Part shown: piece by piece, positions 1 to 8,864 of the stretch
Position numbering within the stretch: the stretch's first letter is position 1
Layout of the letters: each line of letters starts with the position of its first letter
NCBI GenBank assembly: GCA_023382655.1
Contig: JAHDWK010000004.1
Coordinates: 212,538 to 276,537 of the forward strand
Length of the DNA stretch: 64,000 nucleotides
Direction of reading: 5' to 3'
Origin: Anaerolineae bacterium
Lineage (GTDB): Bacteria; Chloroflexota; Anaerolineae; Promineifilales; Promineifilaceae
Made by a program: the position numbers and the translations under genes
The notes under the pieces: generated by a model
Seen by the model: only the letters and a program-made list of their open reading frames with translations
Told to the model about the DNA's origin: nothing
Databases searched by the model: none

Positions 1-27
1 GAAGCCGGTGTAGACCCGTTAGGGAAA

Positions 28-1299
28 ATGGCCGCCTATCTGTCATTGGGGGGCGCTGCCTTATGGGCCTTTTTGCTGTTCCGCTGGCTGACGTTTGGCG
101 CGTTTGATTGGACGCCTTTGGGCGCAGAACTGGCGTTAGCCAATTGGCCGCCGATTGTGCCCTATGCCCTCTATGGCGGATTGTTGGTGGCCGATCTGGT
201 AGTAGGGTTGGCGTTGTTGCGGGGGATGAAATGGGCGCGTGCGGTGGGGTTAGTTACGGCCGTGCTCTTCATCCTTCTGGCTTTTAGCTATTTTCTGCTC
301 TGGCGCGAGTTTTGGGGGGCGCTGGTGATCCTGGGGTTGGCCTTGTTTAAGCTCTTGTTGCTCACCCGCCAGGCAGGCTGGTCGCTGGCTTATCCGGCTG
401 CGTTCTGGTTGGGCATCTTTTTTGTGGCGCCCATGCTGGTGGTCTTTGCGGTCAGTTTGGGCGAACGTACCCGGTTGGGTACCGTCATGTATCCGGCATT
501 TGCGCTGGATAATTTAGGCATTTACTTCAACGACTATTTACGCTTTTTTAGCCGGATCAGCGGTGAGTTTATCTACTTGCGTATCTTTAGCCGGTCACTA
601 TGGATTGCCATTCTCAACACGATCATATGTCTGGTAGTTGGCTATCCTTTTTCTTATTGGATTGCTCGCCGGCCAAAACAGTATCGGAGTATGCTCATTT
701 TCCTGGTTATGATCCCGTTTTGGACTAATTTTTTGGTGCGCACCTATGCCTGGATATTGATTTTGCGCGATTCTGGCCCCATCAACAATTTTTGGAGTAT
801 TACGCTGCACCAGCAGGCCCTTATGTTGGCCGACAACTCTGCTTTTTTTGCCTGGCTGGCCGAGGTCACTTCCCATAAACTGCCGCTGTTATTCAACCAG
901 CCGGCGGTCATGATGGGGCTGTTTTATGGCTTTTTGCCCTTTATGATCCTGCCCCTGTACAGCAACCTGGAACAACTCGATTGGAATTTATTGGAGGCGG
1001 CGGCCGATCTGGGAGCTAATGCCCGGCAAAGTTTTATGCGCATTCTGCTGCCGCTCTCCATGCCGGGCATTGTGGCCGGTTCCGTGATTGTGTTTATCCC
1101 TTCGTTGGGCGCGTATGTGACGCCCGATTTGATGGGTGGGGCCAGAGTTTCGTTACTAGGCAATTTGCTCCAACAACAGTTTATGACGGTGCGTAACTGG
1201 CCGTTTGGGTCGGCGATTGGCTTTATTATGATGGCCATTATGCTGGCGGCGACGCTGGTTTATTTCCGCACGCTGGCGAAGAATCAGCAATTGACGTAA
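28..1299 (+). CDS. potB: Spermidine/putrescine-type ABC transporter permease (PotB-like) with extra N-terminal membrane segments
   Basis: Inner-membrane permease of a polyamine-type ABC importer. The last ~300 residues match the PotB/MetI-fold family: several hydrophobic helices and an EAA loop around residues 325-350 (LLEAAADLGAN) that docks on the ATPase. The first ~120 residues carry about four further hydrophobic helices not found in usual PotB proteins of ~280-300 residues. The frame stays open to the left window edge, so the start could lie upstream, but AGGGA a few bases before ATG 28 and a stop in another frame at 11-13 (possibly the end of potA) support this start. It is followed by a second permease and a binding lipoprotein, so this is one operon. 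Substrate is inferred from family only. Confidence 0.88.
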   Translation: MAAYLSLGGAALWAFLLFRWLTFGAFDWTPLGAELALANWPPIVPYALYGGLLVADLVVGLALLRGMKWARAVGLVTAVLFILLAFSYFLLWREFWGALVILGLALFKLLLLTRQAGWSLAYPAAFWLGIFFVAPMLVVFAVSLGERTRLGTVMYPAFALDNLGIYFNDYLRFFSRISGEFIYLRIFSRSLWIAILNTIICLVVGYPFSYWIARRPKQYRSMLIFLVMIPFWTNFLVRTYAWILILRDSGPINNFWSITLHQQALMLADNSAFFAWLAEVTSHKLPLLFNQPAVMMGLFYGFLPFMILPLYSNLEQLDWNLLEAAADLGANARQSFMRILLPLSMPGIVAGSVIVFIPSLGAYVTPDLMGGARVSLLGNLLQQQFMTVRNWPFGSAIGFIMMAIMLAATLVYFRTLAKNQQLT

Positions 1300-1362
1300 A
1301 CCGTTATCCGTGACCCGTAAACCATCAACCGAAGTGGGATTACGAGTCACGAATCACGAACA
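1300..1362. repeat. Heptad-repeat intergenic array
   Basis: The gap between the two permease genes is filled by words of seven bases. On the left are ATCCGTG, ACCCGTA, AACCATC and AACCGAA; on the right are GATTACG, AGTCACG and AATCACG. The right-hand words are partly complementary to the left-hand ones, so the gap can fold into an imperfect hairpin. It belongs to the window-wide class described in the findings. Confidence 0.7.
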
Positions 1363-2205
1363 ATGAGTACCGTGACAACCGCCCCGCAAAAACCGAGTAT
1401 TTTGGCCGCGCCGCACCAGAAACGCGAGAGGGGCACGGCCGTGCGCGGCCGTCTGCTCACCTGGTTTGCTTATGGCGTTTTCCTCTTTCTCTATCTGCCC
1501 ATTTTGATTCTGATTATTTACTCTTTTAATGCCAACAGGGTTGTTGGCGTATGGACCGGTTTCACTATTGAATGGTACCGTGTGCTCTTCAATAACCAGG
1601 CGATGATTGACGCCTTTAAGGTGAGCATATGGGTGGCGACTTGGTCAACCTTGATCAGCACTATCTTGGGCACGCTGGCAGCCATTTCTTTGGAGCGGTA
1701 TCGCTTCCGGGGCAAGCTGCCTTTTGATGCGGTTATGTACCTGCCCATCATTATTCCTGACATTGTCATGGCGCTGTCGGCGCTACTCTTTTTTGTCATG
1801 GTGGCCGTGCCGCTCAGCCGCTACACCATTCTCATTGCCCATGTCGCCTTTAACATCTCCTTTGTGGCGGTGATTGTCCGGGCGCGGCTGGCGGATATGG
1901 ACCGCAATTTGGAGGAGGCGGCGGCCGATTTGGGCGCCAATGAATGGACGGCTTTCCGCCGCGTGACTTTGCCCCTACTCATGCCCGCTATCATTTCGGG
2001 GGCGCTGTTGGCTTTTACGCTATCCCTGGATGATTTTGTCATTACTTTTTTTGTGTCCGGGCCGGGATCTACCACGCTACCGGTGCGGGTGTATTCGATG
2101 ATTAAATTCGGCGTGACGCCAGAGGTTAACGCCATCTCGACGCTCATGCTGATTGGTTCAACATTTTTAGTGATCTTGTCGCTGGTATTACAGCGCAGAT
2201 CGTAA
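1363..2205 (+). CDS. potC: Spermidine/putrescine-type ABC transporter permease (PotC-like)
   Basis: Second membrane subunit of the polyamine-type importer, 280 residues, which is the usual PotC length plus a ~30-residue hydrophilic N-terminus. About six hydrophobic helices are visible, and the EAA loop near residues 185-205 (LEEAAADLGANEWTAFRR) marks the ATPase contact. It would pair with the upstream PotB-like protein to form the channel. The start ATG directly follows a heptad-repeat array that takes up the gap after potB, and no clear ribosome binding site precedes it. It stops 12 bases before potD. Family assignment is secure; the transported polyamine is not determinable here. Confidence 0.92.
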   Translation: MSTVTTAPQKPSILAAPHQKRERGTAVRGRLLTWFAYGVFLFLYLPILILIIYSFNANRVVGVWTGFTIEWYRVLFNNQAMIDAFKVSIWVATWSTLISTILGTLAAISLERYRFRGKLPFDAVMYLPIIIPDIVMALSALLFFVMVAVPLSRYTILIAHVAFNISFVAVIVRARLADMDRNLEEAAADLGANEWTAFRRVTLPLLMPAIISGALLAFTLSLDDFVITFFVSGPGSTTLPVRVYSMIKFGVTPEVNAISTLMLIGSTFLVILSLVLQRRS

Positions 2206-2217
2206 CGGAGGAAAGAG

Positions 2218-3360
2218 ATGAAGAAAAAATGGGTTATTTTATTGGTAACGGCCGTACTGTTCCTGGCGGCTTGCAGTGGCGGCCCGGGCGGTGGGCCAGA
2301 CACCGAAAGTAGTAGTGAAGAGGCGGATACGGCCGATGCCGCCCAATTAGCTGATGAACTAAGTGTTTATAACTGGGCCGACTATATTGACGAAGAATTG
2401 CTGGCCCAATATGAGGAGGAATATGGCGTCAGAATCATCTATGATACCTTTGCCTCAAACGAAGACCTCCTGGCGAAATTGCAGGCAGGCGCCACCGGCT
2501 ATGATGTGATTGTGCCTTCAGACTACATGGTTGCCCAGATGATCGAATTAGGGCTGCTGGCGGAAATAGATCTCGATGACATCCCCAACTTTGCCAACAT
2601 TGATGAGGATTTCAGAAACGCGCCCTTTGATCCGGACAACAGGCATTGTGTCCCCTATCAGTGGGGGACAACAGGCATTGCCTACCGTGCCGGTCATCCC
2701 CTTTTCACAGAAACCGCCCCCGATAGTTGGGCTTATCTGTTTGAGCCGGAATTGCTGGAGCAGTATGCCGAGGGCGGCATCAACGTTTTGAACGACCAAC
2801 GCGAGTTAATCGCGGCTGCCCTGTTTTACCTGGGACATTCACCGAATGCTACCGATCGTACCCAACTGGAAGAGGCGCGTGACCTGATCGCCCGCGCCAA
2901 GCCCTATTGGAAAACGTTTAACAGTGAGGATTATGATGATTCGCTCTTAATTGCAGATGAGGTGGTTTTGTCACAATCCTGGAGCGGTGATGCCGCCAAT
3001 GCCTATTGGTCAACTTATAGCGATGAAACAGAAGATGGTAACTGGTATTACGCCATTCCTAAAGAGGGGGCGGTGAAGTGGATGGATAATTTGTGTGTCA
3101 CGGCTTCCAGTGAAAAGGTAGAAACGGCCGTCCACTTCATTAACTATCTGCTGGATGCGGAAAATGGGGCCGCTATTACCAACTTTACCTATTACGCCAG
3201 CCCCAATGAAGCGGCTAAAGCCTATATCGAGCCGGATATTCTGTCCGATCCGGGCATTTACCCCCCACCTGAAGTAGAGGCTAATCTGCAATGGTTAACC
3301 GAATTAGGGGATGGTTTGTTTGTCTGGGATGAAATGTGGACGGCGATTAAGGGTCAGTAA
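2218..3360 (+). CDS. potD: Polyamine-type ABC transporter substrate-binding lipoprotein (PotD-like)
   Basis: Extracellular substrate-binding protein of the importer, 380 residues. The N-terminus has a lysine-rich start, a hydrophobic stretch and a lipobox ending in Cys19 (LAAC), followed by a Gly/Ser/Glu-rich tether, so it is a lipid-anchored protein. The mature part begins with LSVYNWADYI, the typical PotD/PotF opening, and contains the GYDVIVPSDYMV region of spermidine/putrescine-binding proteins. A strong ribosome binding site (GGAGG) lies 6-10 bases before the ATG. It is the third gene of the operon, after both permeases. The ATPase gene is not in the window and probably lies just to the left. 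Confidence 0.93.
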   Translation: MKKKWVILLVTAVLFLAACSGGPGGGPDTESSSEEADTADAAQLADELSVYNWADYIDEELLAQYEEEYGVRIIYDTFASNEDLLAKLQAGATGYDVIVPSDYMVAQMIELGLLAEIDLDDIPNFANIDEDFRNAPFDPDNRHCVPYQWGTTGIAYRAGHPLFTETAPDSWAYLFEPELLEQYAEGGINVLNDQRELIAAALFYLGHSPNATDRTQLEEARDLIARAKPYWKTFNSEDYDDSLLIADEVVLSQSWSGDAANAYWSTYSDETEDGNWYYAIPKEGAVKWMDNLCVTASSEKVETAVHFINYLLDAENGAAITNFTYYASPNEAAKAYIEPDILSDPGIYPPPEVEANLQWLTELGDGLFVWDEMWTAIKGQ

Positions 3361-3366
3361 ATAAAG

Positions 3367-3395
3367 AGTAGGGCGATTTTCAAAATCGCCCTACT
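3367..3395. terminator. Hairpin between convergent genes, likely bidirectional terminator
   Basis: A perfect 14-base inverted repeat, AGTAGGGCGATTTT and its complement, separated by one base. It ends in A/T stretches on both sides, so it could stop transcription of potD (+) and of the FHA gene (-), whose stop codon lies inside the right arm. The arm resembles the hairpin at 32325-32378 (GGCGATTTATCGCC), suggesting one repeat family. Confidence 0.75.
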
Positions 3396-4377
3396 CCAGG
3401 CTGAACTCAAAGGGGCTGGTTACTAAACGGGATAGGGGGAGAATAAAGGCGTCAATAAATGGCGCCAGATCGCTGGCCGGCAAGGTTGGCTGCAAAAATT
3501 CGACGATGCGGGTGGCTAACGGCCGTAATTGTTCCTGCCACTCAGGTTCATGGGTATCGGCCATATTGACCATTTCTAGATGTTCATCACGCCAACGTAA
3601 AACCCATTTCTCTAACAACGGCACAACATGGAATAGGCCAACCATCTGTACCTGAATGTGTGCGGCCTTTTCTTCTATCGAGGTCACATACATCGGTTCG
3701 GCTGTTTCTTGCCGGCAAGCTGCCCGCACTTCTTCCAACTGCTCCAGCGCTCGCAAGTAAGGCGCGACCCCCGTCAGTATGACACCAGGAGATAACACTC
3801 GCTCTGGCGCCGCCAGCGAGTTCACCAGTCGCAACGAAAAAGTCACCTGCTGACTGGTATTGGCAAGACCGGCGCAAAAAAGTAGCTTAAGCGGGCCAAG
3901 CCATATCTGGTCATCACTACGCAGTGGATAGCTCTGCCCCGGCGTCAGACGGCTACGGTTGAGCCAGGTACCATTGGTGCTGCCCAGGTCTTCAATAAAG
4001 TACGCATCATTTGCATAAAGAATCTGGGCATGTTGGCGCGAAATTCCTTGCGCCAGATCACCATATCGGGACATATCCAACACTAAGTTTTTGTCAGGTG
4101 CCGGATAATCCCGGCCAATGATTAATACGGGTTGATTCTTAAGGATAAGAGGTTCAGCAAAGTCAAGTATAAAAAGAGCAAACGAATCAGCAGGCAAATG
4201 CCCGATACGGTCAAGGCAATCGCCATCCTCCCGCTGCTGCATGGTCGCGGGGGCAGCGATGCTCATCGTTGTGAACGCGCCTGGTCTGTGGGCGATTAAT
4301 AACACCCCACAGTGGGCACAACGGATGGCATCTGGTTTATTCTTCCGCTGGCAGAATGGGCAAAATTTTGCTTCCAT
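3391..4377 (-). CDS. Zinc-ribbon plus FHA domain protein
   Basis: Probable phosphothreonine-reading adaptor of 328 residues. It opens with a CxxC...CxxC zinc ribbon (FCPFC, CAHCG). An FHA domain lies around residues 100-170, with the signature residues GRD, the SRxH loop (ISRQHA) and the LGSTNGT loop that bind phosphothreonine. The C-terminal half is unassigned. The gene is divergent from a Ser/Thr kinase-CHASE2 gene 150 bases away, so it may read that kinase's output, as FHA proteins commonly do. The ATG at 4377 is preferred; an in-frame TTG at 4386 is an alternative. A TATAAT-like box on the minus strand at 4415-4420 may be its -10 element. Confidence 0.85.
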   Translation of the reverse strand: MEAKFCPFCQRKNKPDAIRCAHCGVLLIAHRPGAFTTMSIAAPATMQQREDGDCLDRIGHLPADSFALFILDFAEPLILKNQPVLIIGRDYPAPDKNLVLDMSRYGDLAQGISRQHAQILYANDAYFIEDLGSTNGTWLNRSRLTPGQSYPLRSDDQIWLGPLKLLFCAGLANTSQQVTFSLRLVNSLAAPERVLSPGVILTGVAPYLRALEQLEEVRAACRQETAEPMYVTSIEEKAAHIQVQMVGLFHVVPLLEKWVLRWRDEHLEMVNMADTHEPEWQEQLRPLATRIVEFLQPTLPASDLAPFIDAFILPLSRLVTSPFEFSLE

Positions 4378-4460
4378 CTCTTTCAAACTCTTTCAAATTT
4401 CTCTTACTCTGACAATTATACTCTTTTTTGCGGCATACATTACATAATCAAATTTTACGG

Positions 4461-4466
4461 TATAAT
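4461..4466 (+). promoter_or_regulatory. Possible -10 box of the kinase-CHASE2 gene
   Basis: A TATAAT hexamer about 65 bases before the kinase ATG. No good -35 box is seen at the right distance. The gap also holds ATTATA at 4415-4420, which reads TATAAT on the minus strand towards the FHA gene, so the 150-base gap looks like a divergent promoter region. Confidence 0.45.
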
Positions 4467-4530
4467 CATCATCCTAATTATGGCTCGTTATTCTTGCGAT
4501 AACAATAAACAGGACGTATAGGTTTAGTGA

Positions 4531-7371
4531 ATGTTCACCACGCGCGATCTTACCAATGACAACCTGGAGCGCGGTTCCCAGATAGGTGACTATTCGCTGC
4601 TGGAATTAATTGGCCGAGGTGGAGAGGGGGTAGTGTGGTCTGCCTGGGACGGCCGTCGTCAGCGGGTGGTAGCCATGAAACTGGTTTCCACATTGGGAAA
4701 TGACCCCACGATGATGGCCATGGTTTCACGTGACTTTGAGCGTCAGGTTCATTTGCTGGCCAGTTTGGAACACCCCGGCATTTTGCCCCTTTATGAGTTT
4801 GGCTCCAACGAAACTTATTACTATTTTGTCATGCGTTACAATGCCACGGGTTCACTGGCAACCCGGCTGTTAGGCGGGCCGCTACCCGTGCCTGAGGCGC
4901 TTCCGATCATTGCGCAAATGGCTCATGCACTGAGTTATTTGCATGGTCTGGGAGTTGTTCATCGAGATTTAAAGCCGACCAATGTGCTGTTGAGCAGTGA
5001 TAACAAGGCATTCCTTTCTGATTTTGGTTTGGCCCGGCAACTTTCACAGGAAACAATGCCATTTCACACGGGTCGGGGCACAGGGCCATATGCTCCTTAT
5101 GAGCAGCACATCCATTTTTCCATGTCGCAGCAGTCGGACATTTTCAGTTTGGGGATTGTGGTTTATGAAATACTGACCGGCCATTTGCCCTGGGAAGGGT
5201 CGGCCTTTCTGGCTATTCAACAAAAACAAGAAGGGGCAGAATTACCGGACTTGCGTGAATCTGATCCCTCCTTGCCGGGCAGCCTGACGGCCGTGTTGCG
5301 CCGGATGACCGCATTTAGTTACCGTGAGCGCCCGGCTACGGCCGTTGATGCTCTCAATCTCCTCCTGACGGCCGTGCCTGATCTATCACCGACAGTCGCC
5401 CACACTTTGGGGGTGCCACCACGCCAGGTGGATGAAGCAGACCTGGCAGCCCAGGATGCGTTGTTTTTGCTCAATCTGTTTATGGTGGATTGGCAAAGCG
5501 ATGTGGAAGTATTCCCGGCGCGGCTGACACATCTGGCCCTCATTGATGCGGTTGTCAAGAGGAAAAGCAATTCGGTGCCCATCAATGAAAAGCAGGCAGC
5601 TTTTATGTTGCGCGGCGCCCTGACACATGATTATCAACTGGAGGAGTGGTGGCAGCAGGTGGCAGACCCAACGGTACGCACCCAAGTGTGTGTGGAGACC
5701 CTGCTCAGCGAAGATGACGCGGCCATTTCCCAAGCCCTCTCCCGTTTGCTCGATCTGATTAACCAGCAAGCTGCTTTTACTCTGGAACCAGCAGCCCAGG
5801 AGCGACTGCTAGAAATAGTCTCTGACGCCGAGAACCGGAAGGTGCGCCAAAACGGGATGCAAATTCTGGGGGCAACGCTACCTTCAGCCTCTCGCTGGCA
5901 AACGGTGGGTCTATCGCCTACTGGTGATGTGCGTCTGGCGGAACTGGCCCTGAGCGGTTCATCCCAGGCGCCCCAGGCGGCAGCTCTCATCGGACAGGTG
6001 CGGAGTGTCACGGCCGTAGAAACGATATTGGCAGCAGCGCCTGAACGAGATGTTCACGATGTCTTGCGGCAAATTCGGTTAGTAGCCGGTAGTTTGCCAG
6101 ATGTTGTGCCTGCCCGTATACGGTTCAAAGTGGGCGCCGCCCGACTGCGACAGCGCTATTTCAGCGACACCGAGACACTTTCAGTGCCACGAGCCGCCAT
6201 CGGATTATTGGCTGGCACCATCATGAGCATCCTGATGGTGTGGGGGCTGTTTTCCCAACCGGCGGCGCAGATGCAGGATATTTTGCTGTCACCCTATCCG
6301 GTAAGTGACATTATTACCCTGGTGACAGTAGATGATGCCACACTGGCGCGTTACGGCCGTTGGGATAGCTGGTCCCGCTCTCTTCATGCCGATTTGGTGG
6401 AACGTCTGGCAGCAGCCGAGGCGCGGGTAATCGCCTTCGATGTCATGTTTGATGCGGCTTCGGCGGATGCGGCGGCGGACGACCGTCTGTCCGCCGCAGT
6501 AGCCACGGCCGGGAATGTGGTGCAGCCGGTCTTGGGGCAGGGTGATGCCTATCATGATGTACCGGGCGCATTAAGGTTTGAGGAGCGCATTTTGCCTTAT
6601 GCGCCATTGTATACGGCTTCAGCCGCTGTGGGCCATACCAATATCCTGCATGATCAAGATGGATATGTACGACAGTTACCGACCGTAATGGCGGTGGGCG
6701 AAGAACGCCACCTCAGTCTGCCGCTGGCAGCATTACTGGTTTATTTACGTGGTAATGCATCGCTGCTGGATATTCCCACAGTTCAGGATGGCGTTTTCTC
6801 TTTTCTGGGTCGCCAAATCCCCGTGGGGCCATTGGGGGAGATGAGCATCTATTTTGCCGGGCCACCGGCGACGCCGGAGCAGCGGACGTTTAACATGGTC
6901 AGTTATATGGATGTATTGGACGGCCGTGTCCCCGATAATCTGTTCAAGGGCAAAATTGTGTTGGTGGGCATCACCGCCACTTCCGAACCGGATAGTTACC
7001 TGACGCCGGTCAGCCAGGGCCGCCCCATGTATGGCGTGGAAATCCTGGCTAATGTCATCGAAGCGATCTGGTCAGAACATTTTATTGTTCATCCTCGGCT
7101 CATAATCAGAATTGCTGTGTTATTAGTTTTGGGCGTCTTAACCAGCCTGGTTTGTGTGCGTCCGTGGGCGGGATTGTTCATGGCCGGTATTATAACGGTG
7201 TTTTATTTTGCATTTGCTATGTTTATGTTTGATTTCCGCGCCGTGATGCTAGATTTACTCTATCCATTTATGACCATTGCCTTGAGTTACGCCCTGGTGA
7301 TGGCCTTTCGTCTCTCGGCCGAGATCCGTCGTCGCCGACAAACATGGCCGTTGGAAGTCGTTGGTCAGTAA
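4531..7371 (+). CDS. Transmembrane Ser/Thr protein kinase with extracellular CHASE2 domain
   Basis: Receptor-type kinase of 946 residues. The N-terminal ~270 residues are a Pkn2-type kinase with the glycine loop (IGRGGEGVVW), the VAMK lysine, the catalytic HRDLKPTN near residue 143 and DFG near 164, so it should be active. A middle region of ~280 residues, probably helical, leads to a membrane helix near residues 550-575. A CHASE2 sensor domain (~575-860) follows, with the FDVMFD element, and three C-terminal membrane helices close the protein. CHASE2 usually senses an extracellular signal. The gene is divergent from an FHA protein and convergent with a FecR-type protein, and these could form one signalling unit. 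The ribosome binding site is weak. Confidence 0.92.
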   Translation: MFTTRDLTNDNLERGSQIGDYSLLELIGRGGEGVVWSAWDGRRQRVVAMKLVSTLGNDPTMMAMVSRDFERQVHLLASLEHPGILPLYEFGSNETYYYFVMRYNATGSLATRLLGGPLPVPEALPIIAQMAHALSYLHGLGVVHRDLKPTNVLLSSDNKAFLSDFGLARQLSQETMPFHTGRGTGPYAPYEQHIHFSMSQQSDIFSLGIVVYEILTGHLPWEGSAFLAIQQKQEGAELPDLRESDPSLPGSLTAVLRRMTAFSYRERPATAVDALNLLLTAVPDLSPTVAHTLGVPPRQVDEADLAAQDALFLLNLFMVDWQSDVEVFPARLTHLALIDAVVKRKSNSVPINEKQAAFMLRGALTHDYQLEEWWQQVADPTVRTQVCVETLLSEDDAAISQALSRLLDLINQQAAFTLEPAAQERLLEIVSDAENRKVRQNGMQILGATLPSASRWQTVGLSPTGDVRLAELALSGSSQAPQAAALIGQVRSVTAVETILAAAPERDVHDVLRQIRLVAGSLPDVVPARIRFKVGAARLRQRYFSDTETLSVPRAAIGLLAGTIMSILMVWGLFSQPAAQMQDILLSPYPVSDIITLVTVDDATLARYGRWDSWSRSLHADLVERLAAAEARVIAFDVMFDAASADAAADDRLSAAVATAGNVVQPVLGQGDAYHDVPGALRFEERILPYAPLYTASAAVGHTNILHDQDGYVRQLPTVMAVGEERHLSLPLAALLVYLRGNASLLDIPTVQDGVFSFLGRQIPVGPLGEMSIYFAGPPATPEQRTFNMVSYMDVLDGRVPDNLFKGKIVLVGITATSEPDSYLTPVSQGRPMYGVEILANVIEAIWSEHFIVHPRLIIRIAVLLVLGVLTSLVCVRPWAGLFMAGIITVFYFAFAMFMFDFRAVMLDLLYPFMTIALSYALVMAFRLSAEIRRRRQTWPLEVVGQ

Positions 7372-7385
7372 GGGCAGGATCATGA

Positions 7386-8600
7386 TTATTGGCAAGGACC
7401 AAGATAGTCGCCATGCGCCAGGTGCGCAGCTGCGGCGTCAGGTAACACCTGGAGGGTTTGATTCTGATCTGGATTGCCCGGCGAAACATGGCACAGGGTC
7501 ACCAGTTCTGGCGTGGCGGTTGGTGGTTCTGGGGACGGCGTGGCTGTGGGCAGCAGGGTAGCTGTGGGCAGTGGCTGTGGTGTGGCGGTAGCAGCCGTGG
7601 TCGCTGTGGGAGCGATTGCCGCCGTAGGGGAGGGTGCAGGTGAATTGGTTGGTGCGATAACCGGGGTGTTGGTGGCTACTGGCGGCGCGGTTGTCGGTGG
7701 GATCGTGGTTGGCAACCCTGGTAGGGTAACTGTGGGCAGGACGGCTGCCGGTAAAGTGGCTGTGGGCAAATTGTTCATTATCACCGGTGTAGGTGAAATG
7801 ATACCGGCGGTGACCGCCAGGGTTGGCGTGGCGGCGCTAAGGAGTGGGGCGCTAGGAGTGACGGAAGGAGGGACAGGCGTATCCGATGGTGTGGGCGTAA
7901 CAGTAGGTGGCGTGGTGGGTTGTGGGCGGGCAAGGCTGGTTGCCGTTGGGGCGGCCGGCTGCTCTGGGAGCGTCTGATCAGCCGGGAGTGCGGTTGTGGG
8001 TTGTGGCTGCACCTGCAATGGTTGGCCGACAACGGCCGTAACCATCTGTCCCCCGTTTACATCCACGAATGCTGTGCCCAGGGTTACACGCACAATCCCT
8101 TCGTCAACGCTTACCAGCGTGGCCGTTTCTGACAAAACTTCCACCGTAAACAATGTGCCGCGTACAGCGGCGGTGGAAGATGGTGTACTCACCCGGAAAT
8201 AATCATTAGCGCCCAATAACTTTACCACACGGTTTACCGTCTGGCCGGCCAGCAACTGCAACTGAACACGATATTCAGTCGGGGTGATACTCAACTCAGT
8301 TATCGCCAATTGGGTACCGGCAATCAGATCAACGGTGCTGCCATCATACAGGCGAAGCTGCCCAACGCCGCTATCTTGAGAAATAACATCCCCCTGGCTG
8401 ATGGTTGCTACGTTCCCGGCGCTGAGGGTGACGGCCGTGACCAAAGGCCAGACGCCAAAGCGGGTGCGGTTCTGGGTGACGGTGGCCTGGCCTTCAGAGA
8501 CGATCAGGGTGGCAACGGCCGTTTCCGGTTTAGCCAATACAGCTATGCCCGTAGCCAAAAGTAACAACCCTATCATGCCTATAATTAATAATCGGCGCAT
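7386..8600 (-). CDS. FecR-domain protein with Pro/Thr-rich stalk
   Basis: Exported protein of 404 residues. A short basic start and a hydrophobic segment (residues 4-23) form a signal peptide or membrane anchor. A FecR-like domain (~residues 50-180) contains the typical STAAVRGT motif. A long low-complexity stretch rich in Pro, Thr and Ala (~200-360) looks like a wall-spanning stalk. The C-terminal ~40 residues form a small motif with CHVSPGNP, AAHLAHGD and a final GPC, seen in many secreted bacterial proteins. It is convergent with the kinase-CHASE2 gene; FecR and CHASE2 domains are often neighbours in Cyanobacteria and Chloroflexota, so a shared signalling role is possible. The binding target is unknown. 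Confidence 0.85.
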   Translation of the reverse strand: MRRLLIIGMIGLLLLATGIAVLAKPETAVATLIVSEGQATVTQNRTRFGVWPLVTAVTLSAGNVATISQGDVISQDSGVGQLRLYDGSTVDLIAGTQLAITELSITPTEYRVQLQLLAGQTVNRVVKLLGANDYFRVSTPSSTAAVRGTLFTVEVLSETATLVSVDEGIVRVTLGTAFVDVNGGQMVTAVVGQPLQVQPQPTTALPADQTLPEQPAAPTATSLARPQPTTPPTVTPTPSDTPVPPSVTPSAPLLSAATPTLAVTAGIISPTPVIMNNLPTATLPAAVLPTVTLPGLPTTIPPTTAPPVATNTPVIAPTNSPAPSPTAAIAPTATTAATATPQPLPTATLLPTATPSPEPPTATPELVTLCHVSPGNPDQNQTLQVLPDAAAAHLAHGDYLGPCQ

Positions 8601-8722
8601 CAGTTTATCCCTAAGTTTTTGTGTAAGAGTGGTGGTTCAGGCTTGCCACCTATATCTAAATACTATACGCCTCAAATATTTCACTACTTCTGACGGTCTC
8701 TCGGTGCGGGTTGAACGGTTTC

Positions 8723-8751
8723 TTGACGGGCTGATGTGCCTGGGTTAGAAT
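8723..8751 (+). promoter_or_regulatory. Sigma70-type promoter upstream of ffh
   Basis: TTGACG (8723-8728) and TAGAAT (8746-8751) with a 17-base spacer. The start codon of ffh is about 110 bases downstream. The 264-base gap between the FecR gene and ffh holds no gene that I can see. Confidence 0.65.
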
Positions 8752-8864
8752 TTCCCGTCTTGTACACCAAGACCTGTCTGGCAGAAACACATTCTAAAGT
8801 TTACAGTACGATAACGGGTTTGATGGGTACCATCAACCCGTTTCATTATTCTGGGTAATATACC

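Noticed and set aside
7474-7977. Val/Gly-rich open frame on the plus strand inside the FecR gene
   Set aside because: It is the complement of the Pro/Thr-rich stalk; low complexity and no ribosome binding site.
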